The notes below the pieces were generated by a model. That model searched no databases. It was not told where the DNA came from and worked only from the letters and a program-made list of their open reading frames with translations. Positions 29,755 through 40,606 of a stretch of DNA of 64,000 bases are shown in pieces; positions within the stretch are counted from its first letter, which is position 1, and every line of letters begins with the position of its first letter. Source of the DNA: Caecibacter massiliensis (GTDB taxonomy: Bacteria; Bacillota; Negativicutes; Veillonellales; Megasphaeraceae). The stretch covers positions 744,001 through 808,000 of the forward strand of contig LT608311.1 in NCBI GenBank assembly GCA_900095875.1. Reading direction: 5' to 3'. Both the position numbers and the translations under genes were made by a program.

Positions 29755-30072
29755 TTAGATAGCTTTGCCGCTCTTAACAGCCGTGCGTACTTTCGTACCG
29801 TCAGCCTGCTGTACCATTTTTACACGAGTCGGCTTGCCGCTTTCAGGATCTACGAGCATTACGTTGGAAACATGCAGAGCAGCTTCTTTTTCGATAATGC
29901 CGCCTTGAGGATTGTTCTGTGTCGGTTTTGTGTGACGTTTTACTTTATTAAGGCCTTCAACGACTACACGGTCCTTTTTCGGATAGCAGGCGATGACTTT
30001 GCCCTTCTTGCCTTTTTCTTTACCGGCGATGACGATGACGCTGTCACCGGTTTTGATATGCATTTTACCCAT
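29755..30072 (-). CDS. rplX: 50S ribosomal protein L24
   Basis: L24, 105 aa, assembly initiator. [21 protein letters not shown] is the KOW segment; [18 protein letters not shown] follows. GGAGG lies 8 nt upstream of the ATG at 30072. A GTG three codons earlier overlaps the ribosome site and is unlikely. Confidence 0.97.
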   Translation of the reverse strand: MGKMHIKTGDSVIVIAGKEKGKKGKVIACYPKKDRVVVEGLNKVKRHTKPTQNNPQGGIIEKEAALHVSNVMLVDPESGKPTRVKMVQQADGTKVRTAVKSGKAI

Positions 30073-30088
30073 CGAGAACACCTCCTCC

Positions 30089-30457
30089 TTATAATACTTC
30101 CGGAGCCAGGGAGATGATCTTCATGAAATCCTTTTCACGCAGTTCTCTGGCAACGGGCCCAAAAATACGAGTGCCTTTCGGGCTCTTATCATTATTGATT
30201 ACGACGGCTGCATTTTCATCGAAACGGATGTAGGAACCATCAGCACGGCGCAATCCTTTTTTAGAACGAACGATAACAGCTTTTACAACGTCGCCTTTCT
30301 TGACAACGCCGCCGGGTGTTGCATCTTTAACAGTACAGGTGATAATATCACCGATGTTACCATATTTTCTGTACGAACCACCCATGACCTGGATGCAGAG
30401 TACTTTTTTCGCACCCGTGTTATCGGCAACATTCAACACAGTTTCTTGCTGAATCAT
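30089..30457 (-). CDS. rplN: 50S ribosomal protein L14
   Basis: L14, 122 aa. [22 protein letters not shown] and [20 protein letters not shown] are diagnostic. Subunit-interface protein. First of the spc segment, 25 bp behind rpsQ without an intervening promoter that I can see. Confidence 0.99.
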   Translation of the reverse strand: MIQQETVLNVADNTGAKKVLCIQVMGGSYRKYGNIGDIITCTVKDATPGGVVKKGDVVKAVIVRSKKGLRRADGSYIRFDENAAVVINNDKSPKGTRIFGPVARELREKDFMKIISLAPEVL

Positions 30458-30482
30458 GGCTTGACCTCCTAATTAATCGATC

Positions 30483-30737
30483 TTACTTCGCTTTTTCAAC
30501 GATAGTGACTACTCGCCAATGTTTCTGCTTGGACAGGGGGCGGGTTTCTTCGATGCGTACGATATCACCGACGCCGCATTCGTTATTTTCGTCATGAGCT
30601 TTGAACTTTACAGTGCTGACGAGCGGCTTTTTGTAGAGTTCATGCTGTTCTTTATATTCTACAGCAACGACAACGGTCTTATCCATTTTGTTGCTGACTA
30701 CTTTGCCTACGCGGATTTTGCGTTCATTTCTTTCCAT
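30483..30737 (-). CDS. rpsQ: 30S ribosomal protein S17
   Basis: S17, 84 aa. [22 protein letters not shown] and the [20 protein letters not shown] end are typical. It follows rpmC by 41 bp. Confidence 0.99.
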   Translation of the reverse strand: MERNERKIRVGKVVSNKMDKTVVVAVEYKEQHELYKKPLVSTVKFKAHDENNECGVGDIVRIEETRPLSKQKHWRVVTIVEKAK

Positions 30738-30778
30738 CTGAGCTGTGACCTCCTTTTAGATTTTCAATCCTGTGTGAC

Positions 30779-30979
30779 TTACGCCTGTGCTTTCAATTCT
30801 GCTTCGCGCTGTACCGTTTTGATGCGAGCGATAGTTTTCTTTACTTCACGGATGCGCATGGGATTTTCTAATTGGCCGGTCGCATGTTGAAAACGGAGGT
30901 TAAACAATTCTTCTTTCAGGCTAACCACCTTTTCATCCATTTCGGCAGCGCTAAGAGCACGGATTTCTTTAACCTTCAT
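30779..30979 (-). CDS. rpmC: 50S ribosomal protein L29
   Basis: L29, 66 aa from the ATG at 30979. [18 protein letters not shown] and [16 protein letters not shown] are diagnostic. AGGTGGTG lies at good spacing; a start four codons earlier would overlap rplP. Located at the exit tunnel. Only one base separates it from rplP. Confidence 0.97.
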   Translation of the reverse strand: MKVKEIRALSAAEMDEKVVSLKEELFNLRFQHATGQLENPMRIREVKKTIARIKTVQREAELKAQA

Positions 30980-30980
30980 T

Positions 30981-31406
30981 TTATTCACCACCTAATTCCT
31001 GACCTTTAACGACAAATTTAGTTTTAATCGGCAGCTTATGACCGGCAAGACGCATAGCTTCACGAGCGACTTCTTCATTAACGCCACCCATTTCAAAGAG
31101 TACACGGCCCGGTTTTACAACTGCTACCCAGTATTCCGGAGACCCCTTACCAGAACCCATACGTGTTTCAGCCGGTTTTGCTGTGATAGGTTTGTCCGGG
31201 AAAATTTTAATCCATACTTTACCGCCACGTTTGATGTAACGGGTCATAGCAATACGGGAAGCTTCGATCTGACGGTTGGTAATCCAGGCAGGTTCCAAAG
31301 CTACAAGACCGAAATCGCCATGAGCTACTTTATTGCCACGCTGAGCCTTACCTTTTAAACGGCCGCGGAACTGTTTACGATGTTTGACACGTTTTGGAAT
31401 TAACAT
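30981..31406 (-). CDS. rplP: 50S ribosomal protein L16
   Basis: L16, 141 aa. [31 protein letters not shown] and [19 protein letters not shown] are diagnostic. Near the peptidyl-transferase entrance. Its start overlaps the rpsC stop by one base (TAATG). Confidence 0.99.
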   Translation of the reverse strand: MLIPKRVKHRKQFRGRLKGKAQRGNKVAHGDFGLVALEPAWITNRQIEASRIAMTRYIKRGGKVWIKIFPDKPITAKPAETRMGSGKGSPEYWVAVVKPGRVLFEMGGVNEEVAREAMRLAGHKLPIKTKFVVKGQELGGE

Positions 31407-32077
31407 CAGGCTTCACTCCCTTCACGTTTTTTCTGCGGAGCTTTTTTAACTTCCGGCAGGATTTCTCCTTTGTAGATCCAGCATTTTACACCGATGCAGC
31501 CATAGGTTGTATGTGCTGCTGCAAAGCCATAGTCGATATCTGCGCGAAGTGTATGCAGAGGAATAGAACCATCGCGGACACTTTCGCTACGGGCGATTTC
31601 AGCACCGCCAAGACGACCGGAGCACATGATTTTGATACCTTTGGCACCCATACGCATCGTACGGCCTACGCACTGCTTCATAGCACGGCGGAAACCAATA
31701 CGGCGTTCGAGCTGGCTGGCAACGTTTTCAGCAACGAGAGTTGCATCCATTTCAGCCTGTTTGATTTCAGCAATGTTGACATCGACGTTTTTATCGGTAA
31801 AAGCTTTCAGAGCTTTTTTAATATCTTCAATACCAGCGCCGCCACGGCCGATGACCATGCCCGGTTTGGCAGTATGAATGATTAATTTGATGCGTTTGGC
31901 AGAACGTTCGATTTCAATACGAGAAACGCCTGCAATAAATAACTGTTTCTTTAAGAAATCACGGATTTTAACGTCTTCGTTCAGAAGTGCAGCATAATCT
32001 TTTTCAGCATACCATTTAGCATCCCAAGGTTTTGAAACACCGACGCGAAATCCATGGGCGTTAACTTTTTGACCCAC
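31406..32077 (-). CDS. rpsC: 30S ribosomal protein S3
   Basis: S3, 223 aa, part of the mRNA entry site. [13 protein letters not shown], the KH-domain motif [14 protein letters not shown] and the C-terminal [14 protein letters not shown] are typical. The start codon is GTG at 32077 with GGAGG 10 nt upstream. Confidence 0.98.
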   Translation of the reverse strand: MGQKVNAHGFRVGVSKPWDAKWYAEKDYAALLNEDVKIRDFLKKQLFIAGVSRIEIERSAKRIKLIIHTAKPGMVIGRGGAGIEDIKKALKAFTDKNVDVNIAEIKQAEMDATLVAENVASQLERRIGFRRAMKQCVGRTMRMGAKGIKIMCSGRLGGAEIARSESVRDGSIPLHTLRADIDYGFAAAHTTYGCIGVKCWIYKGEILPEVKKAPQKKREGSEA

Positions 32078-32090
32078 TACGTTTCCCTCC

Positions 32091-32426
32091 TTAAGCTCTT
32101 TCTTTTACTACAACAGTCACATGACTGGAATGTTTCAGGATCTTGAAAGCCTGTCCACGGCTGCGGGGATGAATACGTTTCATCGTGGAGTCCTGGTCAA
32201 CGAAGATTTCAGAAACATACAAAGAATCTGCGTTCATATCATTATTGTGTTCCGCATTGGCAACAGCCGAACGAAGAACCTTTTCTACAACCCGGGAACC
32301 TACTTTCGGAGTAAATTTAAGGATTGCGAAAGCTTCGCTCACGTTTTTGCCCCGTACGAGGTCAGCTACGATTCTGATCTTACGGGGGGCAATGCGGATA
32401 TGTTTAGCAATTGCTCTTGCTTCCAT
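32091..32426 (-). CDS. rplV: 50S ribosomal protein L22
   Basis: L22, 111 aa. [19 protein letters not shown] and [17 protein letters not shown] are diagnostic. The beta-hairpin that lines the exit tunnel shows no insertion of the kind known for macrolide resistance, as judged by eye. Confidence 0.99.
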   Translation of the reverse strand: MEARAIAKHIRIAPRKIRIVADLVRGKNVSEAFAILKFTPKVGSRVVEKVLRSAVANAEHNNDMNADSLYVSEIFVDQDSTMKRIHPRSRGQAFKILKHSSHVTVVVKERA

Positions 32427-32440
32427 GGTTAGTACCTCCC

Positions 32441-32716
32441 TTAGCCTGTTACTTTTTCAGATTTAGCATGACCTTTGAATGTACGTGTCGGAGCGAATTC
32501 GCCCAGTTTATGGCCAACCATATCTTCAGTGATATAAACAGGAACGTGTTTGCGGCCGTCGTGAACAGCAATCGTATGGCCTACAAAGCTAGGCAGAATA
32601 GTAGATGCACGAGACCAGGTTTTAACTACTTTTTTTTCATTGGCTTCGTTCATAGCGTCAATCTTTTTTACGAGATGGGCAGCAACGAATGGGCCTTTTT
32701 TTACGGATCTGGACAC
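32441..32716 (-). CDS. rpsS: 30S ribosomal protein S19
   Basis: S19, 91 aa. [19 protein letters not shown] and [19 protein letters not shown] are diagnostic. Head of the small subunit, partner of S13. Standard position between rplB and rplV. Confidence 0.99.
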   Translation of the reverse strand: MSRSVKKGPFVAAHLVKKIDAMNEANEKKVVKTWSRASTILPSFVGHTIAVHDGRKHVPVYITEDMVGHKLGEFAPTRTFKGHAKSEKVTG

Positions 32717-32738
32717 TTATATATCTCCTTTCCTGGAC

Positions 32739-33566
32739 CTATTTACGTCTCTTCACAATAAACTTATTGGAAGCCTTCTTTGCTTCACGGGTCTTCACGC
32801 CGTATGCAGGTTTACCCCAAGGAGTAACCGGACGTTTACGACCAACAGGAGACTTACCTTCACCACCACCATGAGGATGATCGCACGGATTCATGACAAC
32901 ACCACGGTTGCCCGGGCGGATACCCATCCAGCGGGAACGGCCGGCTTTACCGATTGTAAGGTTTTCATAATCCGGGTTGCTCACGATACCGACAGTAGCA
33001 CGGCAGTTTACATGAACCTGGCGTAATTCACCAGAAGGAAGACGGAGCAGTGCATAGTTTCCTTCTTTAGCGATAATCTGTGCGGACGAACCAGCAGAAC
33101 GGACCATCTGGCCGCCTTTGCCGATTTTCAGTTCGACGTTATGTACGAGAGTACCGAGAGGAATCTTGCCGAGAGGCAGTGCATTCCCAGTTTTAATATC
33201 CGATTCCGGACCAGAAACGACGACGTCGCCGACTTTCAAGCCATTCGGAGCGAGGATATATTTCTTTTCGCCATCTGCATAGAACAGAAGAGCGATATTT
33301 GCAGAGCGGTTCGGATCATATTCGATCGTCGCTACTTTAGCGGGGATATTGTCTTTGATACGTTTGAAATCGATCAAACGATAACGGCGTTTATGACCGC
33401 CGCCCTGATGGCGGACTGTCATTCTGCCCTGGTTATTACGACCGCCCTTGCTCGTTACTTTGACCAGCAAGGATTTTTCCGGTTTGGACGCTGTGATTTC
33501 ATCGAATGTCGAGACAGTCATGAAACGGCGGCCGGCGGAATACGGTTTAAAAGATTTAATGGCCAT
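32739..33566 (-). CDS. rplB: 50S ribosomal protein L2
   Basis: L2, 275 aa, close to the peptidyl-transferase centre. [36 protein letters not shown] and [15 protein letters not shown] are diagnostic; the last includes the conserved His linked to peptide-bond formation. Confidence 0.99.
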   Translation of the reverse strand: MAIKSFKPYSAGRRFMTVSTFDEITASKPEKSLLVKVTSKGGRNNQGRMTVRHQGGGHKRRYRLIDFKRIKDNIPAKVATIEYDPNRSANIALLFYADGEKKYILAPNGLKVGDVVVSGPESDIKTGNALPLGKIPLGTLVHNVELKIGKGGQMVRSAGSSAQIIAKEGNYALLRLPSGELRQVHVNCRATVGIVSNPDYENLTIGKAGRSRWMGIRPGNRGVVMNPCDHPHGGGEGKSPVGRKRPVTPWGKPAYGVKTREAKKASNKFIVKRRK

Positions 33567-33597
33567 TTTGATGCCTCCTCCTTTATGTCAATATTGC

Positions 33598-33879
33598 TTA
33601 CGCTTCAAAGAATTCGATTGTTTCGCCTTCCTGAAGGGTTACGATGGCTTTTTTGTAATCCGGGCGTTTACCAATATATTTACCCATGCGTTTCATTTTG
33701 CCCATCGTGCGCAGTGTCGTAACGTTTTTAACTTTGACGTTGAAAACTTTTTCTACGGCCTTGCGGATTTCAATCTTATTGGCATGGAGCGGTACCTTAA
33801 ATGTATATTTGCCATCAGACATCATCATTGTCGTTTTTTCAGTGATGACCGGTTTTAATAAGAGATCATGCATATCCAT
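33598..33879 (-). CDS. rplW: 50S ribosomal protein L23
   Basis: L23, 93 aa, docking site for SRP and trigger factor at the tunnel exit. LLKPVITEKTTMM and VKNVTTLRTMGKMKRMG are typical. The start overlaps the rplD stop by one base (TAATG), so the two are translationally coupled. Confidence 0.98.
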   Translation of the reverse strand: MDMHDLLLKPVITEKTTMMMSDGKYTFKVPLHANKIEIRKAVEKVFNVKVKNVTTLRTMGKMKRMGKYIGKRPDYKKAIVTLQEGETIEFFEA

Positions 33880-34502
33880 TATCCGAGCACCTCCTCAATC
33901 TTAGCTACAGCGCTCTTCGTTACGAACAGCTTCGTGTAGTGGAGCAGGTCGAAAATGTTGATGCCCGTCGTGGAAACGGCTTTTACACCTTCGATGTTGC
34001 GTGCGCAGCGTGTTACGACTTCGTCATTATCCGTGACGAAGAGGACTTTTTCGCCCGTAAATTTGAAGTTATTAATAATCTGTGCTACTTCTTTGGTCTT
34101 GGCAGCAGCCAGATTAATTTCATCGAGTACATACAATTCATTTGTATTTACTTTATCGCTTAATGCAGATTTTACAGCCAGACGACGTGCTTTGCGGGGC
34201 ATCTTCTGTTCATAAGAACGCGGATGGGGACCCCAAACCGTACCGCCGCCAACCCATAACGGACTGCGGGTGCTGCCTACACGGGCCCGGCCGGTTCCTT
34301 TTTGTTTCCAGGGTTTTCTGCCGCCACCGCGTACGAGACCGCGTGTTTTGGTAGCATGTGTGCCCTGACGTTCATTGGCGAGCTGACGAAGTACAGCCTG
34401 TCTCATGACAGCTTCGTTCACTTCAACGCCAAATACGCTATCGTTCAATTCGATTTCACCGGTCTGTGCGCCGGTAATATTATACGTGCTTACTTTTGGC
34501 AT
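33879..34502 (-). CDS. rplD: 50S ribosomal protein L4
   Basis: L4, 207 aa. QGTHATKTRGLVRGGGRKPWKQKGTG is the extended tunnel loop region, followed by VGSTRSPLWVGGG. In gamma-proteobacteria L4 represses the S10 operon; whether it acts on the leader here is unknown. Confidence 0.98.
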   Translation of the reverse strand: MPKVSTYNITGAQTGEIELNDSVFGVEVNEAVMRQAVLRQLANERQGTHATKTRGLVRGGGRKPWKQKGTGRARVGSTRSPLWVGGGTVWGPHPRSYEQKMPRKARRLAVKSALSDKVNTNELYVLDEINLAAAKTKEVAQIINNFKFTGEKVLFVTDNDEVVTRCARNIEGVKAVSTTGINIFDLLHYTKLFVTKSAVAKIEEVLG

Positions 34503-34534
34503 TCTATTTTATCCTCCTTCCTGTATGACAACTA

Positions 34535-35173
34535 TTAGCGGGGTTTTACAGTGTCACGAATCATGACAAGGCTGCCTTTGGCACCCGGGATACCACCTTT
34601 AATCAGAATCAGGTTCTTATCCATATCGACTTTAACGACAGAGAGACGAAGAACTGTAGCCTGATTGCCACCATATTGTCCAGGAAGTTTTTTACCTTTG
34701 ACGACTTTACCGCCGCCACCACTGGTCATAGGTCCGAGGGAACCCGGTTCGCGGTGAGATTTGGAGCCGTGACCCATAGGTCCGCGGTGGAAACCGTGAC
34801 GTTCAATCGTACCAGCGAAACCTTTACCCTTGCTGGTGCCAATTACATCGACGAGATCGCCGCTTGCGAAAATATCAGCTGCCAGAGTTTGGCCTACCGT
34901 ATATTCCGGCGTATCATCGAGACGTAATTCGCGAAGATACTTAACAGGTTTAACGCCTGCTTTGTCGAACTGACCCTTTACAGGTTTTGTCAGATGTTTT
35001 TCTTTGATGTCGCCATAGCCGATCTGAATGGAGTTGTATCCGTCGGTATCAACTGTCTTTACACGGACAACTACGTTCGGGGACGCTTCAACGACTGTAA
35101 CAGGGACTACTGCGCCTTCTTCAGTGAAGATCTGAGTCATTCCCAGTTTTTTACCCAAAATAGCTTTAGACAT
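34535..35173 (-). CDS. rplC: 50S ribosomal protein L3
   Basis: L3, 212 aa. [33 protein letters not shown] and the [15 protein letters not shown] loop near the peptidyl-transferase centre are diagnostic. The last motif, [11 protein letters not shown], is the family-standard C-terminal block. Confidence 0.99.
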   Translation of the reverse strand: MSKAILGKKLGMTQIFTEEGAVVPVTVVEASPNVVVRVKTVDTDGYNSIQIGYGDIKEKHLTKPVKGQFDKAGVKPVKYLRELRLDDTPEYTVGQTLAADIFASGDLVDVIGTSKGKGFAGTIERHGFHRGPMGHGSKSHREPGSLGPMTSGGGGKVVKGKKLPGQYGGNQATVLRLSVVKVDMDKNLILIKGGIPGAKGSLVMIRDTVKPR

Positions 35174-35187
35174 AATCGCACCTCCTC

Positions 35188-35499
35188 CTATAATTTAATT
35201 TCAATGTCTACGCCAGCCGGAAGATCGAGTCTCATAAGTGCATCAACGGTTTTGTTCGATGCTTCGAGAATATCGATCAAGCGTTTGTGCGTACGCAGTT
35301 CGAACTGTTCACGAGAATCCTTGTTAACATGTGGAGAACGCAGAATCGTGAAGATGTTCTTTTCCGTCGGCAGCGGAATCGGGCCGGATACCATTGCACC
35401 TGTCCGTTTCGCCGTATCGACGATTTTCGCCGCGCTCTGATCCAGGATCTTGTGATCATACGCTTTGAGGCGAATTCTGATTCTTTCCTGTTTTGCCAT
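35188..35499 (-). CDS. rpsJ: 30S ribosomal protein S10
   Basis: S10, 103 aa from the ATG at 35499 with AGGAGG upstream. [20 protein letters not shown] and [21 protein letters not shown] are diagnostic. It also serves as NusE in antitermination. First gene of the S10-spc-alpha unit; a promoter and a structured leader precede it. Confidence 0.99.
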   Translation of the reverse strand: MAKQERIRIRLKAYDHKILDQSAAKIVDTAKRTGAMVSGPIPLPTEKNIFTILRSPHVNKDSREQFELRTHKRLIDILEASNKTVDALMRLDLPAGVDIEIKL

Positions 35500-35636
35500 T
35501 ACGTAATTCCTCCTAACGTCCATTTCGTCGAATAGACTGCTCCATAGGAGTTTCCCCGCTTAACGGGCAACATCCTATTTCATTGTTTTCGACGCGTCGC
35601 AACATAGATAGACAGAGATACCCTGTTGTCGCGTAC
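35500..35636 (-). promoter_or_regulatory. structured leader of the S10 operon
   Basis: Leader of about 137 bases between the promoter and rpsJ. It contains a perfect palindrome CGACGCGTCG (35590-35599), then short hairpins CCCG/CGGG, CTCC/GGAG and GTCTATT/AATGGAC just ahead of the ribosome site. No U-tract terminator is present. It may be a ribosomal-protein autoregulation site; this is inference from place and structure. Confidence 0.4.
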
Positions 35637-35642
35637 TTACTT

Positions 35643-35671
35643 ATCATACTACAATTCGGACAGCGATGCAA
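35643..35671 (-). promoter_or_regulatory. promoter of the S10-spc-alpha operon
   Basis: On the minus strand TTGCAT (35666-35671), a 17-bp spacer and TATGAT (35643-35648), downstream of the tuf terminator. Confidence 0.8.
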
Positions 35672-35747
35672 GGATTTTTCTTGCGTTTTAGCCCTGTTTT
35701 ATGCGCTTTCTGACCGATTTTGCATGGATGCTATTTTTTTTATTCAT

Positions 35748-35788
35748 AAAAAAAACATCTGCAGCAAATGCTGCAGATGTTTTTTTCG
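35748..35788 (-). terminator. terminator of the str operon
   Basis: Stem ACATCTGCAGCA/TGCTGCAGATGT with A and T tracts on both sides (35748-35788), 22 bases past tuf. It separates the str and S10 operons. Confidence 0.95.
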
Positions 35789-35809
35789 TTTCTTCCTATT
35801 ATAAGGTTA

Positions 35810-37003
35810 TTAGCCTTCGATTTCGGAAACAACGCCGGCGCCTACTGTACGGCCGCCTTCGCGGATAGCGAAACGCAGGCCTGCTTCAATAGCGATCGGA
35901 GTGATCAGTTCAACGTCCATTTTGACGTTATCGCCAGGCATGCACATTTCCGTGCCTTCCGGCAGCTGGATTACGCCCGTTACGTCCGTTGTACGGAAGT
36001 AGAACTGCGGACGATAGCCGTTGAAGAACGGTGTATGACGGCCGCCTTCTTCTTTCGTCAGGACATATACCTGTGCTTTGAATTTCGTGTGCGGATGAAT
36101 CGTGCCCGGTTTTGCAAGTACCTGGCCGCGTTCTACTTCTTTGCGGTCGATACCACGGAGCAGTGCACCGATGTTATCGCCTGCTTCTGCCAGATCCAGG
36201 ATCTTACGGAACATTTCTACGCCCGTTACAACCGTATCTTTCGGCTGATCTGCCAGACCTACGATTTCTACGGGGTCGCCTACTTTGATCGTACCACGTT
36301 CAACACGGCCTGTTGCAACAGTGCCACGGCCTGTGATGGTGAATACGTCTTCGACCGGCATCAGGAACGGTTTGTCTGTCGGACGGTCCGGAGTCGGGAT
36401 GTATTCATCAACGGCTTTCATGAGGTCTTTGATGGACTGTACAGCTTCGGGATTGCCTTCCAGTGCCTTCAGAGCAGAACCGACTACGATAGGTACATCG
36501 TCACCAGGGAAGTCATAGGAAGTGAGGAGATCGCGGACTTCCATTTCAACGAGTTCGATCAGTTCCGGATCGTCAACCTGGTCAGCTTTGTTGAGGTATA
36601 CAACGATAGCCGGTACACCAACCTGGCGGGCCAGGAGGATGTGTTCACGAGTCTGGGGCATCGGGCCGTCAGCAGCGGATACGACGAGGATAGCGCCGTC
36701 CATCTGGGCAGCACCGGTGATCATGTTCTTGACATAGTCAGCATGCCCCGGGCAGTCAACGTGTGCATAGTGACGGGTCGGAGTTTCATATTCAACGTGT
36801 GCCGTGTTGATCGTAATACCACGTTCACGTTCTTCCGGAGCCTTATCAATATCAGCATATGCTTCAAACTGAGCTTTGCAGCCTTCCGTTTCGGAAAGGA
36901 CCTTTGTAATAGCAGCCGTTAATGTTGTTTTGCCGTGGTCAACGTGACCGATGGTACCAATGTTAACATGCGGTTTGGTTCTTTCATAATGTTCTTTAGC
37001 CAT
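35810..37003 (-). CDS. tuf: elongation factor Tu
   Basis: EF-Tu, 397 aa, GTPase that delivers aminoacyl-tRNA. G motifs [18 protein letters not shown] and NKAD are present, with the beta-barrel domains following. GGAGG lies upstream of the ATG at 37003; an in-frame extension to 37018 overlaps that site. Last gene of the str operon. Confidence 0.99.
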   Translation of the reverse strand: MAKEHYERTKPHVNIGTIGHVDHGKTTLTAAITKVLSETEGCKAQFEAYADIDKAPEERERGITINTAHVEYETPTRHYAHVDCPGHADYVKNMITGAAQMDGAILVVSAADGPMPQTREHILLARQVGVPAIVVYLNKADQVDDPELIELVEMEVRDLLTSYDFPGDDVPIVVGSALKALEGNPEAVQSIKDLMKAVDEYIPTPDRPTDKPFLMPVEDVFTITGRGTVATGRVERGTIKVGDPVEIVGLADQPKDTVVTGVEMFRKILDLAEAGDNIGALLRGIDRKEVERGQVLAKPGTIHPHTKFKAQVYVLTKEEGGRHTPFFNGYRPQFYFRTTDVTGVIQLPEGTEMCMPGDNVKMDVELITPIAIEAGLRFAIREGGRTVGAGVVSEIEG

Positions 37004-37034
37004 TTGCATTTCCTCCAATGCGTATTTAAAATTT

Positions 37035-39119
37035 TTAACCTCTTTCGCTGATAACTTTTTCCGCTACATTCTTAGGAACTTCTTCGTAGTGGTCAAAGGT
37101 CATCGTATAAACACCACGGCCCTGTGTCTTAGAACGCAGATCCGTTGCGTAGCCAAACATTTCTGCCAGCGGTACGAAGGCATTGATATGTTCTGCGCCA
37201 GAGCGCATTTCCATACCTTCTACACGACCGCGGCGGGAATTGAGGTCGCCGATGACATCGCCCATGTATTCTTCCGGAACGACGACTTCGACTTTCGTGT
37301 ACGGTTCAAGGAGAACCGGATCAGCCTTTTTAGCGCCATCTTTAAAGCCCATAGAACCAGCAATCTTGAAGGCCATTTCCGAGGAGTCAACTTCATGATA
37401 GGAACCGTCGTATACGACGACTTTGATATCGACCATCGGGAAACCAGCAAGAACGCCTGTTTCCATTGCTTCTCTGACACCGGCTTCGACAGAACCGATA
37501 TATTCTTTAGGAATAGCACCGCCGACGACTTTATTTTCAAATTCGTAGCCTTTGCCCTGTTCCTGCGGAATAAGTTCCAGCCAGCAATCGCCATATTGGC
37601 CACGGCCGCCGGACTGGCGTTTGAAGAAACCACGTGCCTTGACATCTTTGCGGATCGTTTCGCGATAAGCAACCTGCGGTTTACCTACATTGCAGGCAAC
37701 TTTGAATTCGCGGGACATACGGTCTACGATGATGTCCAGATGCAATTCGCCCATACCAGAGATAATAGTCTGGCCTGTTTCAGCATCGGTCTTGACTTTG
37801 AAAGTAGGATCTTCTTCAGCAAGACGGGCAAGGGCGATACCCATTTTTTCCTGGTCAGCTTTCGTCTTCGGTTCAACGGCAACGGAGATAACCGGATCAG
37901 GGAATTCCATCTTTTCAAGGATAATCGGATGTTTTTCATCGCACAGTGTATCACCAGTCGTCGTATCTTTCAGGCCAACGATACCGCCGATATCACCGGT
38001 GTATGCGATGGATACTTCTTCACGATGGTTAGCGTGCATGCGCAGGATACGGCCTACACGTTCCTTCTTACCCTTCGTGGAGTTGTATACGTAAGTACCT
38101 GCTTCGAGAGTACCGGAATACACGCGGAAGAATGCCAGCTTACCGACGAACGGGTCGGCCATGATCTTAAATGCCAGAGCCGAGAACGGAGCATCGTCAG
38201 AAGCTTCGCGCGTTTCATCTTCATCCGTATCGGGATTTGTTCCTTTTACAGGGGGGATATCGAGCGGGCTCGGCATGTAGTCAACGACAGCGTCGAGCAA
38301 CATCTGGATACCCTTGTTTTTGTAAGCAGAGCCGCAGAGTACAGGGAACAACTTGTTCGTGCAAACAGCTTTGCGGATAGCTGCTTTGAGTTCATCGATG
38401 GTGATTTCTTCACCTTCGAGGTATTTCATCATGAGATCTTCATCGGTATCACATACAGCTTCTACCATGATGTCATGATATTTCTTTGCTTCGTCTAATT
38501 CATCTTCAGGGATATCGACGACTTCAATTTCTTTACCAAGGGCATCATCATAGACTTCTGCTTTCATGGTAATGAGGTCGATGATACCTCGGAATGTCGT
38601 TTCAGAACCGATAGGAAGCTGAACGGCAACAGCGTTAGCCTGGAGACGTTCTTTCATCATCTGAACTACGTTAAGGAAGTCAGCGCCGGTCGTATCCATC
38701 TTATTGACGAACGCGATACGGGGGACATGATAATGTTCTGCCTGACGCCAAACCGTTTCAGACTGCGGTTCTACGCCGCCTTTAGCAGAGAAAACAGCAA
38801 CAGAACCGTCAAGTACACGCAGAGAACGTTCAACTTCTACCGTGAAGTCAACGTGCCCCGGAGTATCAATGATGTTGATACGATATCCTTTCCAGTGGGC
38901 CGTCGTAGCAGCAGACGTGATAGTGATACCACGTTCCTGTTCCTGGGCCATCCAGTCCATGGTAGCAGCGCCATCATGAACTTCGCCGATTTTATGAACA
39001 CGGCCGGTGTAGAAAAGGATACGTTCTGTTGTCGTGGTTTTACCGGCATCGATGTGAGCCATGATACCAATATTTCTCGTTTTTTCCAAAGGAAATTCTC
39101 TACCCACGATTTTTTCCAC
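37035..39119 (-). CDS. fusA: elongation factor G
   Basis: EF-G, 694 aa, translocase. [23 protein letters not shown] and NKMD are the G motifs; the [11 protein letters not shown] segment opens domain IV. Full length with no truncation. It follows rpsG by 21 bp. Confidence 0.99.
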   Translation of the reverse strand: MEKIVGREFPLEKTRNIGIMAHIDAGKTTTTERILFYTGRVHKIGEVHDGAATMDWMAQEQERGITITSAATTAHWKGYRINIIDTPGHVDFTVEVERSLRVLDGSVAVFSAKGGVEPQSETVWRQAEHYHVPRIAFVNKMDTTGADFLNVVQMMKERLQANAVAVQLPIGSETTFRGIIDLITMKAEVYDDALGKEIEVVDIPEDELDEAKKYHDIMVEAVCDTDEDLMMKYLEGEEITIDELKAAIRKAVCTNKLFPVLCGSAYKNKGIQMLLDAVVDYMPSPLDIPPVKGTNPDTDEDETREASDDAPFSALAFKIMADPFVGKLAFFRVYSGTLEAGTYVYNSTKGKKERVGRILRMHANHREEVSIAYTGDIGGIVGLKDTTTGDTLCDEKHPIILEKMEFPDPVISVAVEPKTKADQEKMGIALARLAEEDPTFKVKTDAETGQTIISGMGELHLDIIVDRMSREFKVACNVGKPQVAYRETIRKDVKARGFFKRQSGGRGQYGDCWLELIPQEQGKGYEFENKVVGGAIPKEYIGSVEAGVREAMETGVLAGFPMVDIKVVVYDGSYHEVDSSEMAFKIAGSMGFKDGAKKADPVLLEPYTKVEVVVPEEYMGDVIGDLNSRRGRVEGMEMRSGAEHINAFVPLAEMFGYATDLRSKTQGRGVYTMTFDHYEEVPKNVAEKVISERG

Positions 39120-39140
39120 TCCTCATGTAAATAGTCTAAA

Positions 39141-39629
<489 letters not shown>

Positions 39630-39665
39630 TCATGCAGGTTATCTTTTCATCTTAATCAGCAAATC

Positions 39666-40037
39666 TTATTTGCCTTTTTTAGCGCCGTACTTGGAACGGG
39701 ACTGTTTACGGTCGGATACACCAGCTGTATCCAGAGCACCGCGGACGATGTGATAACGTACACCAGGAAGGTCTTTGACACGACCGCCTCTGATTAAAAC
39801 AACACTATGTTCCTGTAAATTGTGACCAATGCCAGGAATGTACGCAGTTACTTCGATAGCGTTCGTCAGGCGGACACGGGCAACTTTACGCAGAGCCGAG
39901 TTAGGCTTTTTCGGCGTAGCTGTGTATACACGAGTGCATACGCCACGCTTCTGCGGGCAGTTTTTCAAAGCCGGTGCTGTCGATTTTGTGACAGCGACCT
40001 GACGACCTTTACGAACCAATTGGTTAATTGTTGGCAT
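39666..40037 (-). CDS. rpsL: 30S ribosomal protein S12
   Basis: S12, 123 aa, decoding centre. [27 protein letters not shown] and [12 protein letters not shown] are diagnostic. The lysines at residues 43 and 88, whose changes give streptomycin resistance in other bacteria, are unchanged. Follows the L7Ae-like gene by 80 bp. Confidence 0.99.
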   Translation of the reverse strand: MPTINQLVRKGRQVAVTKSTAPALKNCPQKRGVCTRVYTATPKKPNSALRKVARVRLTNAIEVTAYIPGIGHNLQEHSVVLIRGGRVKDLPGVRYHIVRGALDTAGVSDRKQSRSKYGAKKGK

Positions 40038-40117
40038 GTGGGCACCTCCTCTCCAAACAATTAGATTTATAATGTAATCATCAATGAAGCGTCAGCTTCA
40101 GGATGATGTTACCAGAA

Positions 40118-40363
40118 TCAGCTGAGCAGTCCGACAGCTGCAGCCCCAACCTTGATCCGGCAGGCCAGCCCCAGTTCTGCCATAGTATAATTGCGATCCG
40201 TGGCAATTCCCATTTCAACGGCAAGCGTGAGCAGCGGTGCTGCTACCTGTTCATCACAGTCATTGGCAATATACAGCTGTGTGACTTCGTTTCGTTTCAT
40301 TGCTTTCAGCGTCTGTTTGGCACCGACCGTCTTTCTGGCCGTACCGAGTGATTCCAAGCTCAC
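40118..40363 (-). CDS. L7Ae-like ribosomal protein (YbxF type)
   Basis: Protein of 81 aa in the L7Ae/L30e family; Bacillus YbxF is a kink-turn RNA-binding member. The pattern GAKQTLKAMKRNEVTQLYIANDCD followed by a C-terminal RIKVGAAAVG is typical. The start codon is GTG at 40363 with AAGGAG 9 nt upstream. It heads the str operon, where Firmicutes often place it between rpoC and rpsL. Role in the ribosome unproven. Confidence 0.88.
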   Translation of the reverse strand: MSLESLGTARKTVGAKQTLKAMKRNEVTQLYIANDCDEQVAAPLLTLAVEMGIATDRNYTMAELGLACRIKVGAAAVGLLS

Positions 40364-40423
40364 GAAACATCACTCCTTAAAACATACAATTTGGCCGCAC
40401 GACTCGCATTGCGACACTTAGAT

Positions 40424-40452
40424 ATTTTATCATTCCCCTATTTCCATGTCAA
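40424..40452 (-). promoter_or_regulatory. promoter of the str operon
   Basis: On the minus strand TTGACA (40447-40452), a 17-bp spacer and TAAAAT (40424-40429), downstream of the rpoC terminator. Confidence 0.85.
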
Positions 40453-40547
40453 TGTATTTTTCGTAAAATAAGCCATTTATTATTACACAGTCCCGCGTGG
40501 TTCAATAATTGTATTATCTGATATATGAATTCCGCATGATAAGAGGT

Positions 40548-40593
40548 AAAAAAACATCACATGAAGATGTTAATCACTCTTCATGTGATGTTT
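40548..40593 (-). terminator. terminator of rpoBC
   Basis: Long stem AACATCACATGAAGA/TCTTCATGTGATGTT followed by TTTTTT on the minus strand, 14 bases past rpoC. It makes rpoBC a separate unit from the str operon. Confidence 0.95.
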
Positions 40594-40606
40594 CATTTAT
40601 GCGATC

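Noticed and set aside
35768-36922. 384-codon open frame on the plus strand
   Set aside because: Antisense shadow of tuf, starting inside its terminator.
37089-38498. 469-codon open frame on the plus strand
   Set aside because: Antisense shadow of fusA.
40083-40101. TGAAGC/GCTTCA hairpin between the L7Ae-like gene and rpsL as an attenuator
   Set aside because: Only 6 bp with no U run after it.
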